This document shows, one piece after another, positions 1 through 4,061 of a stretch of DNA of 6,361 nt (the stretch's first letter is position 1; the number at the start of each line of letters is the position of its first letter). A model generated the notes under the pieces. The model saw only the letters and a list, made by a program, of their open reading frames with translations. It did not search any database and was not told the DNA's origin. The stretch lies in contig JAHWIA010000051.1 in the NCBI GenBank assembly GCA_019322855.1, positions 1-6,361 on the forward strand. Direction: 5' to 3'. Both the position numbers and the translations under genes were made by a program. Source of the stretch: Candidatus Woesearchaeota archaeon. Lineage in GTDB: Archaea; Nanobdellota; Nanobdellia; Woesearchaeales; WJKV01.

Positions 1-36
1 CAACAAAAAACCCAGCACACTCTTTTTCCCTGCCAT
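1..36 (-). CDS. 5' end of a divergent gene, product unknown (partial)
   Basis: Read on the minus strand, an ATG at 36-34 opens a frame that stays open for the 12 codons left in the window and gives MAGKKSVLGFLL. A short basic start followed by a hydrophobic run would suit a membrane or exported protein, but 12 residues cannot decide that. The main support is the promoter: a TATA box on the same strand (67-57) is centred about 26 nt ahead of this ATG, the spacing expected for a leaderless archaeal transcript. There is no Shine-Dalgarno sequence before the ATG. The gene is cut by the window edge, so its function cannot be stated. Confidence 0.6.
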   Translation of the reverse strand, partial: MAGKKSVLGFLL

Positions 37-56
37 GCTCGATTTAGAGCAATCTC

Positions 57-67
57 TTATATATAAA
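57..67 (-). promoter_or_regulatory. TATA box of the divergent minus-strand gene
   Basis: On the minus strand the sequence is TTTATATATAA, a close match to the archaeal TBP site. Its centre lies about 26 nt upstream of the ATG at 36, placing the transcript start at or next to the start codon. The core is nearly palindromic, so by itself it could work in either direction. Its spacing to the ATG favours the minus strand. Confidence 0.6.
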
Positions 68-86
68 GATAGTGGTTGACGATATG

Positions 87-95
87 TTTATATAA
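87..95 (+). promoter_or_regulatory. TATA box of the DUF1461 membrane protein gene
   Basis: TTTATATAA is centred about 27 nt upstream of the GTG at 118, so transcription should start at the start codon itself. About 20 nt separate this box from the opposing TATA box at 57-67, so the two promoters share one small region and may compete for TBP/TFB. Confidence 0.65.
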
Positions 96-117
96 CTCGA
101 ATGACAATTAGCTTTTT

Positions 118-801
118 GTGGAGCCTATAAAACTTTCAAAAAAAGAGAAAACAGGTTATGTGATTTTTTGCATCATCTTCGCACTATTATTGATAGTATT
201 TCCGTGCAAATTCTTGCTGTTCAATCAGTCCTTCTATCACTCGCAGTTCGACAAGACCGGAGTATATGCACAATTAGGAAAAGAAAGAGCAGACAGCACA
301 TTGGAACAGATCTTTTCTTTTATGAACAACAAGCGAGATAAAATAGAAGGCTTTGATGAAGCAGAGATCTCGCACATGAAGGACGTACGCAATCTTGTCG
401 GGAAATTGAATGTATTGTTTTATGTATTATTGATATTGTTTGCATTATTCTTGATTATTTTTTTAATATGGTTTAATCAGAAAGAAAAATACAAGTGCTT
501 GTCTACATCATTCATCTACAGCGGATTGATCTGCATCATTATCATAACTACAATAGGAATAATTGCTGTGATTGATTTCAATCTTACATTCATTTTATTC
601 CACAAGCTCTTCTTTCCGATGGGAAATTACACTTTTGATCCATCAATTTCCTTGCTAAAACAGATGTTTCCAAACGAATTCTTCTACAACTACGTTATAA
701 GGTGTGCGTTCACTAGCTTGATTGCATCTGTGATTCTGATAATTTTGGGTTTTGTCTACAACAAGTGGTCAATTTTTGTCAGAATCGGGCGTGACCGTTA
801 A
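118..801 (+). CDS. DUF1461 / TIGR01906 family integral membrane protein
   Basis: This 227-residue protein has about four membrane helices, near residues 13-35, 97-119, 131-154 and 193-214. Between helices 1 and 2 is a soluble loop with FDEAEISHMKDVRNL (79-93). Between helices 3 and 4 is FHKLFFPMGNYTFDP (161-175), then MFPNEFF (183-189). Both segments resemble the conserved signatures of the DUF1461/TIGR01906 membrane proteins of bacteria and archaea, whose function is unknown. The start is GTG: an in-frame TAG lies at 109-111, the next in-frame ATG is residue 69 (inside the loop), and the TATA box spacing points to this GTG as a leaderless start. The ATG at 101 is in another frame and stops after nine codons. 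The gene stands alone with its own promoter, 39 nt ahead of the GTPase gene. The family assignment is from remembered motifs and no activity can be assigned. Confidence 0.82.
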   Translation: MEPIKLSKKEKTGYVIFCIIFALLLIVFPCKFLLFNQSFYHSQFDKTGVYAQLGKERADSTLEQIFSFMNNKRDKIEGFDEAEISHMKDVRNLVGKLNVLFYVLLILFALFLIIFLIWFNQKEKYKCLSTSFIYSGLICIIIITTIGIIAVIDFNLTFILFHKLFFPMGNYTFDPSISLLKQMFPNEFFYNYVIRCAFTSLIASVILIILGFVYNKWSIFVRIGRDR

Positions 802-809
802 TAGAAAAG

Positions 810-817
810 TTTATATA
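810..817 (+). promoter_or_regulatory. TATA box of the arvABC operon
   Basis: TTTATATA begins 9 nt after the upstream stop codon and is centred about 27 nt before the ATG at 841, giving a leaderless first cistron. No Shine-Dalgarno with workable spacing precedes that ATG; the AAGG at 833-836 is only 4 nt away. Confidence 0.7.
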
Positions 818-840
818 CATCATTTCAAACCTAAGGATGC

Positions 841-1476
841 ATGTTAAACATTTTCAAGAGGTTGTTAGGGAGGATTTTCAAAGATTTGTTCAAGTCAAAA
901 AAACACATCAGGATTGGCTTGTACGGTCCGCCGAACGCTGGCAAGAGCACATTAGCAAACAGAATCTGCAAGGACTGGCTTGGCGAAGAAATGAGCACTG
1001 TTTCTAATATCCCTCACGAGACAAGAGAAATTGAAATTAAAGAACAGATCAACATAAAGAATGAGGGAAATGAATTAAGTTTCAATCTTGTTGACACGCC
1101 TGGAATCGCGACAAAAATAGATTATGAAGATTTCATAAAGAAAGGCCTGAAAAAGAAAGAGGCAAAACAGAGAGCAAAAGAAGCTACAAAAGGAGTCATA
1201 GATGCTATCAAATGGCTGGATGATATGGATGTCGTTGTTGTTGTCCTTGACAGCACACAAGACCCTTATTCTCAAGTTAATATCACGATCGTAGGCAACC
1301 TGCAGGCAAGAGACATACCTGTTTTGCTTGTCGGAAATAAGGTAGATTTAAAAAGATCAAACATAAAGAAGATACAGGCAGCATTCCCCCAATATGACAT
1401 TGTCGGAATAAGTGCACAGTACGGCAATAATGTAGACAAGTTTTACGAATCTTTGATTAATACTGCAAATACTTAA
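841..1476 (+). CDS. arvA: Era-like small GTPase, ArvA/OapA type (vesicle-linked)
   Basis: This 211-residue TRAFAC-class GTPase has all G motifs in order: G1 GPPNAGKST (29-37), a G2 candidate threonine in PHETRE (T61), G3 DTPG (85-88), G4 NKVD (166-169) and G5 ISA (190-192). The segments PHETRE, VDTPGIATKIDYEDF and LDSTQDPYSQVN match the haloarchaeal protein first called OapA (beside a replication origin) and later ArvA, reported to be needed for extracellular vesicle formation in Haloferax. Residues 1-21 form a strongly amphipathic helix, with Leu, Ile and Phe on one face and Lys and Arg on the other, before the G domain begins at about residue 22. I infer that it binds the membrane inner face. 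An in-frame TAA at 832-834 makes this ATG the first possible start. It leads the operon with DUF2073 and zinc-ribbon partners, the same order as in haloarchaea. Family confidence is high; a vesicle role in this organism is inference. Confidence 0.92.
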   Translation: MLNIFKRLLGRIFKDLFKSKKHIRIGLYGPPNAGKSTLANRICKDWLGEEMSTVSNIPHETREIEIKEQINIKNEGNELSFNLVDTPGIATKIDYEDFIKKGLKKKEAKQRAKEATKGVIDAIKWLDDMDVVVVVLDSTQDPYSQVNITIVGNLQARDIPVLLVGNKVDLKRSNIKKIQAAFPQYDIVGISAQYGNNVDKFYESLINTANT

Positions 1477-1481
1477 TCAAA

Positions 1482-1490
1482 AAAAGGAGG
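1482..1490 (+). promoter_or_regulatory. Strong Shine-Dalgarno of arvB
   Basis: AAAAGGAGG lies 8 nt before the ATG at 1499, a full match to the archaeal anti-Shine-Dalgarno core. It fixes the start of the internal cistron, in contrast to the leaderless first gene of the same operon. Confidence 0.9.
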
Positions 1491-1498
1491 TAGTATAG

Positions 1499-1885
1499 AT
1501 GTTAACTATTCAATACGTCCCACATTCTGAGTTTACTAATCTAGATGGTGCTCAGAAGATCAAAAAGATACTCAATCTGGTCAAGGAAGAAAAGATAGTG
1601 ATGGTCGAAGGAAAGCTGAAGAAGACAGAAGAGGCTGAATTGATCCAGAAAACAATGGAGATGATTGACCAGAAATTCAAAGGTATAGAAATCGCAAGCA
1701 TTGATCCTCAAGAGACCAGTGCTATAAAGAAGTTTGTTTTCAACATGCTTCTCGGGGATAGGACAGGCGTGACACTTATCGGTCCTGCGACTGTCGTAAA
1801 AAGCATAAAGAAGGATCCAAACAAGATACAGCTGTTCACAAAAGGAACAAGAAGCAAAAAAAGAAAGGTTAGAAAGAAAAAGTAA
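1499..1885 (+). CDS. arvB: DUF2073 protein, ArvB/OapB family
   Basis: This 128-residue protein matches the DUF2073 (OapB/ArvB) family by several segments: LDGAQKIKKILNLVKEEKIVMVEGKL (15-40, two adjoining pieces: a helix, then a strand), AELIQKTMEMID (46-57), KGIEIASI (61-68) and LTLIGPA-like VTLIGPATVV (91-100). The pattern suggests a small alpha/beta domain with no membrane helix or signal. The last 11 residues (118-128) are almost all Lys/Arg and could contact nucleic acid or acidic membrane lipid. The ATG has an ideal Shine-Dalgarno 8 nt upstream and sits 22 nt after arvA; arvC starts 1 nt after its stop. The biochemical activity of the family is unknown to me. Constant linkage to the GTPase suggests a partner or regulator, such as an effector or nucleotide-cycle factor, but that is inference. 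Confidence 0.9.
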   Translation: MLTIQYVPHSEFTNLDGAQKIKKILNLVKEEKIVMVEGKLKKTEEAELIQKTMEMIDQKFKGIEIASIDPQETSAIKKFVFNMLLGDRTGVTLIGPATVVKSIKKDPNKIQLFTKGTRSKKRKVRKKK

Positions 1886-1886
1886 A

Positions 1887-2279
1887 ATGCCACACCAATG
1901 CGTAAGATGCAATACATTCTATGAAGACGGTGCAAATGAACTTCTAAAGGGCTGTCCATGCGGCGCTAAATTATTCTTCTATGTTAAGAAAGACAGTCTT
2001 GAAGCTGTCAAAGAACAGGCCCCTAAACTGACAAAGAAAGAGGTCAAGCAGATAGAAAAGGACATCAAAGAGATGATAGGTGCGAAAGAACTGGATGCCC
2101 CTGTCATATTAGACTTTGAGAGCATCAAGCTTAGCAAACCAGGACAGTATGAACTTGATCTTGTGCAATTGTTCAAAGGAGAGCCTCTTGTATACAAACT
2201 AGAGGACGGAAAATACATCATAGACATTCCATCTACATTCCAGATTGCGCGAAAAGATAAAAAAGAAGAAAAGAAATAG
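1887..2279 (+). CDS. arvC: Zinc-ribbon protein, ArvC/OapC family
   Basis: This 130-residue protein starts MPHQCVRCNTFYEDGANELLKG (two adjoining pieces), giving Cys5-X2-Cys8, and follows with GCPCGAKLFFY, giving Cys23-X-Cys25. These four cysteines are the probable zinc ligands, and the MPHQC opening and GCP..G segment are typical of the OapC/ArvC zinc-ribbon family. The second pair is CXC rather than the CPxCG seen in many zinc ribbons. After the ribbon comes a Lys/Glu-rich helix (about 36-66, possibly coiled coil), then strand-rich sequence (about 71-119, including GQYELDLVQLF and DGKYIIDI), and a charged KDKKEEKK tail. One base separates it from the arvB stop, so translation is probably coupled; only a weak GAAAGG lies upstream. 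It completes the GTPase/DUF2073/ribbon trio, and its molecular role is unknown. Confidence 0.88.
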   Translation: MPHQCVRCNTFYEDGANELLKGCPCGAKLFFYVKKDSLEAVKEQAPKLTKKEVKQIEKDIKEMIGAKELDAPVILDFESIKLSKPGQYELDLVQLFKGEPLVYKLEDGKYIIDIPSTFQIARKDKKEEKK

Positions 2280-2282
2280 TTC

Positions 2283-2288
2283 TTTTTT
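2283..2288 (+). terminator. Oligo-T terminator candidate after arvC
   Basis: Six T residues begin 3 nt after the arvC stop, without a hairpin. Archaeal RNA polymerase can terminate at such T tracts. A second T6 run at 2331-2336 could be a backup site. Confidence 0.5.
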
Positions 2289-2346
2289 GTAAATATTCTA
2301 TTAATATTAATCTCATTAAAATTCTTATAATTTTTTCTTGTAAATA
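2287..2346. repeat. AT-rich spacer with a direct repeat and a palindrome
   Basis: The spacer between arvC and the secreted-protein gene contains TTGTAAATA twice (2287-2295 and 2338-2346, 51 nt apart), each next to a T6 run. Between them is a perfect 12-bp palindrome, ATTAATATTAAT (2300-2311). Such symmetry could be an operator for the downstream operon, but very AT-rich sequence makes short palindromes and repeats likely by chance. Confidence 0.3.
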
Positions 2347-2356
2347 CTTATTAAAA
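2347..2356 (+). promoter_or_regulatory. TATA box of the secreted protein/lipoprotein operon
   Basis: CTTATTAAAA is centred about 26 nt before the ATG at 2377. It is a weaker match than the other boxes here but at the right distance for a leaderless start. No Shine-Dalgarno precedes the ATG. Confidence 0.45.
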
Positions 2357-2376
2357 CTCATTGCTAAGATAATAGT

Positions 2377-2808
2377 ATGAAAAAAATAATTTATCTTACA
2401 ATTGCAGGACTTGCATTACTATATTCTGCGAGTGTAAGCGCGCAAGGATTATATGCAGACTGCAGTAAAAAGAAAAAGGAAAGAACTAATATAGAGCAAA
2501 GAGCAGAAAGGTCAAGCACTACAGAAAGCAGAAAGAAGGTCACAATAACAGAAGATGAAAACAATCACATCATTTATCTTGAAGGAAGGAAAGATCCAAT
2601 AATCATTCCCAAACGGAAAAAGAAAAATCTTGAGACTGATGTAGAGACAGAGACAATAGAAGTGACATATAGAAGAGAGACTACAAGAACAAAAGAACCT
2701 GCACAATCTTCCCTGGAAAAAAAGACAGAAACAAATTACAAGCAAGAACTTTTGAAACAGGATCTTGCAATTGTTGATTACATAAGAAAACAGAGGCAAG
2801 CAAGATGA
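2377..2808 (+). CDS. Small secreted, highly charged protein of unknown function
   Basis: I do not recognise this 143-residue protein. Residues 1-22 form a clear Sec signal peptide: basic MKK, hydrophobic IIYLTIAGLALLY, and a cut after VSA with Gln23 next. The mature part is rich in Lys, Arg, Glu and Thr. A short strand-like piece lies at about 54-79 (KVTITEDENNHIIYLEG and DPIIIP), followed by a Thr/Glu/Arg-rich stretch that is probably disordered (about 80-120). It ends in a helix with ELLKQDLAIVDYIRK (124-138). There is one cysteine in the mature part (Cys29), which is not in a lipobox. The ATG is the first in-frame start after the TAA at 2365-2367 and fits the TATA spacing. The stop overlaps the next gene's start as ATGA, so the two are translated together. 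Its final helix resembles part of the next protein, suggesting related or interacting products. It is probably extracellular. Confidence 0.85.
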   Translation: MKKIIYLTIAGLALLYSASVSAQGLYADCSKKKKERTNIEQRAERSSTTESRKKVTITEDENNHIIYLEGRKDPIIIPKRKKKNLETDVETETIEVTYRRETTRTKEPAQSSLEKKTETNYKQELLKQDLAIVDYIRKQRQAR

Positions 2809-3461
2809 GTTTTCTTGAAAAGCTTGCAAAAGACTTGAAAAGAAAGAGCAAGATCGCAATGTTGACTGTCACGCTCAGTAGCAGCATTATCCTGCCTGCA
2901 TGCCAGGTTGTAGTGAACAGCTATGATAACAACAATAGTTCTTCATACGCTCATACATATAACTCATCCTCATACTTCAATCTAGAACCGCAGATTGCAG
3001 AAAATAAAAATAAAGAAGAGAAGAAAGAGACTGCTGAAAGATCAAAACCTTATACAAATCCTCTTGTGGACAGATTATATCAATTAGAATATGGCGCACG
3101 AAGGACAGCGCAAGATTCCAAGAATGGCATTTCACCAGAAATCCTAGAATCACAACTAAGAATTGCAGACTATGTCGCACGATATGAAGATAGATGGACA
3201 CAGGCAGATGTCAGGCTTTTGCTGCATAAAATGTGCGGGCCCGAATACAGCTCATTGTTATCTTCAGGAGAAAAGGAAATATTGCAAACAGAATTACAAT
3301 ATCTTGCAGAAAATAAACAAGGAGAAGAAAGATTATTCATTGGAAAGAAATGGACAGATCAAAAATTCAAAAGACTGCTCAGAATATTCAAGGATAGTGA
3401 ATTTTATGATAGAATAAACCAGCATTACAAACAAGTTCTTGCTAACCGCAACTACTTCTAG
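2805..3461 (+). CDS. Probable lipoprotein with duplicated helical domain, unknown function
   Basis: I do not recognise this 218-residue protein. Its start has a long basic amphipathic segment (1-16), a hydrophobic run (17-30) and LPAC with Cys33, which fits a lipobox; proline at -2 is unusual. Next comes an Asn/Ser/Tyr-rich linker (38-60) and a Lys/Glu-rich stretch (66-81), typical of a spacer between a lipid anchor and a folded domain. Residues 86-218 look mainly helical. Inside this domain two segments match: EILESQL (112-118) with WTQADVRLLL (131-140), and EILQTEL (158-164) with WTDQKFKRLL (183-192), suggesting an internal duplication. The gene overlaps the previous one by 4 nt (ATGA) with a weak GAGG upstream, indicating coupled translation. 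A hairpin terminator follows. The protein is probably anchored on the outer face of the cytoplasmic membrane. An uncleaved N-terminal membrane anchor is the alternative. Confidence 0.82.
   Translation: MSFLEKLAKDLKRKSKIAMLTVTLSSSIILPACQVVVNSYDNNNSSSYAHTYNSSSYFNLEPQIAENKNKEEKKETAERSKPYTNPLVDRLYQLEYGARRTAQDSKNGISPEILESQLRIADYVARYEDRWTQADVRLLLHKMCGPEYSSLLSSGEKEILQTELQYLAENKQGEERLFIGKKWTDQKFKRLLRIFKDSEFYDRINQHYKQVLANRNYF
3138..3416 (+). repeat. Internal protein-level duplication in the lipoprotein gene
   Basis: Two units, encoded at about 3138-3260 and 3276-3416, share E-I-L-[EQ]-[ST]-[QE]-L near the start and W-T-x3-[VF]-[RK]-x-L-L further on. They differ by about six inserted residues between the two blocks of unit two. 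The similarity shows in the protein, not as an exact DNA repeat, so any duplication is old. Confidence 0.45.
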
Positions 3462-3478
3462 AAAACGAGCCCTTCCTG

Positions 3479-3520
3479 AAGCAGCCAATCAGGCTTTCCA
3501 TAGCCTGAAACGGCTGTTTT
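3479..3520 (+). terminator. Hairpin followed by T run, terminator of the lipoprotein operon
   Basis: An outer stem pairs AAGCAGCC (3479-3486) with GGCTGTTT (3512-3519), including one G-U pair. An inner stem pairs CAGGCT (3490-3495) with AGCCTG (3502-3507) around a 6-nt loop. The small internal loop is AAT against AAAC. The T residues at 3517-3520 close the structure. It lies 18 nt after the lipoprotein stop and before the next promoter, so a terminator or 3'-end stabiliser is the simplest reading. Confidence 0.7.
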
Positions 3521-3524
3521 AAGC

Positions 3525-3553
3525 TTATAAATGAATGCAAAATTTTATAAATA
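3525..3553 (+). promoter_or_regulatory. Tandem TATA boxes before the SecB-like/cdc48 operon
   Basis: TTTTATAAATA (3543-3553) should start transcription near 3573-3575, leaving a leader of roughly 28 nt that carries a Shine-Dalgarno. A second match, TTATAAAT (3525-3532), would start about 18 nt earlier. Two starts, or one real box and one chance match, are both possible. Confidence 0.6.
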
Positions 3554-3588
3554 ACTCACGAAATTAGTACATTAAATAAAATTTGTTT

Positions 3589-3595
3589 GGGTGAT
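3589..3595 (+). promoter_or_regulatory. Shine-Dalgarno that fixes the start at 3602
   Basis: GGGTGAT holds GGTGAT, complementary to the 16S 3' end, 6 nt before the ATG at 3602. This rules out the in-frame TTG at 3587, which overlaps this site, as the likely start. Confidence 0.8.
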
Positions 3596-3601
3596 GAAAA
3601 A

Positions 3602-4036
3602 ATGAGTATTGTTGGATTTAACTTTACAAAAATATCTGCTGAGAAAAAAGAGGGTGCAAAAGGCAAGATCAACATTAAAAACAATATAATCTTCAAAGAT
3701 GTTGCTGAACAGTCAATGAGTCTTGGTAACAAAGACAACAAGGCATTGAAAGTTGATTTTCAGTTCATCTCGGATTATTTGCCAGATCTTGGCCAGATAA
3801 GCATCGAATCAAGTGTCGTTGCACTGAGGCCTGCATCAGAGATACAGGAAATCATCAAGAATTGGAGCGAAAATAAACAGCTTCCAACAGATATGGTTGA
3901 ACAGATGTTCGGTTATGTGCTGAGAAGATGCAATATCAAAGCATTGGTATTGGCAGAAGATCTTAACTTGCCGAGTCCAGTGCCTTTGCCAAGGGTTGAG
4001 AGCAAACCAGCAGAACAAAACGAAAAAACCGAGTGA
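3602..4036 (+). CDS. Conserved archaeal-type small protein, possible SecB-like fold
   Basis: From the ATG set by the Shine-Dalgarno this is a 144-residue soluble protein with no signal or membrane helix. The first half reads as alternating strands: SIVGFNFTKISAEKK (2-16), GKINIKNNIIFKD (21-33), ALKVDFQFI (48-56) and GQISIESSVVAL (64-75). Two helices follow (about 78-91 and 96-118), then a proline-rich end, LNLPSPVPLPRV (121-132), and a charged tail. SecB, a holdase chaperone for unfolded export substrates, has the same order: four strands, then helices, with a loop like GFPPLxLxPV. I recall SecB-like proteins reported in methanogens, but I cannot confirm homology here. The gene is first in an operon, 25 nt ahead of cdc48, which fits a role in handling unfolded proteins. 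The gene itself is well supported by promoter, Shine-Dalgarno and length; the SecB link is tentative, and an unrelated conserved protein is the alternative. Confidence 0.8.
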   Translation: MSIVGFNFTKISAEKKEGAKGKINIKNNIIFKDVAEQSMSLGNKDNKALKVDFQFISDYLPDLGQISIESSVVALRPASEIQEIIKNWSENKQLPTDMVEQMFGYVLRRCNIKALVLAEDLNLPSPVPLPRVESKPAEQNEKTE

Positions 4037-4061
4037 ATGATTAGATGATTGCATTCTGAAA

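Noticed and set aside
1541..1912. Long minus-strand frame opposite arvB and the start of arvC
   Set aside because: It lies opposite strongly supported genes, has the Phe/Leu/Ser/Cys-rich make-up of an antisense reading of Lys/Glu-rich code, and has no promoter.
2280..2376. AT-rich spacer as a replication origin, since oap genes lie beside origins in haloarchaea
   Set aside because: I see no origin recognition box-like inverted repeats with G-rich ends and no orc1/cdc6 gene in the window.
2461..2720. Purine-rich, Lys/Arg/Glu-rich stretch as a possible non-coding or decayed region
   Set aside because: The frame is continuous from signal peptide to a coupled stop, so it is better read as a charged, disordered part of a real protein.
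3163..3417. 84-codon plus-strand frame inside the lipoprotein gene
   Set aside because: It overlaps the repeat-bearing part of the lipoprotein in another frame, without its own promoter or ribosome site.
3591..3597. GTGATGA as a box C of a C/D guide RNA, with CTGA motifs nearby
   Set aside because: No box D follows at a suitable distance with C'/D' boxes, and the site is explained by the Shine-Dalgarno and start of the downstream gene.
3587..3601. TTG at 3587 as start of the SecB-like gene, adding five residues
   Set aside because: The TTG overlaps the GGTGAT Shine-Dalgarno, which is ideally placed for the ATG at 3602.
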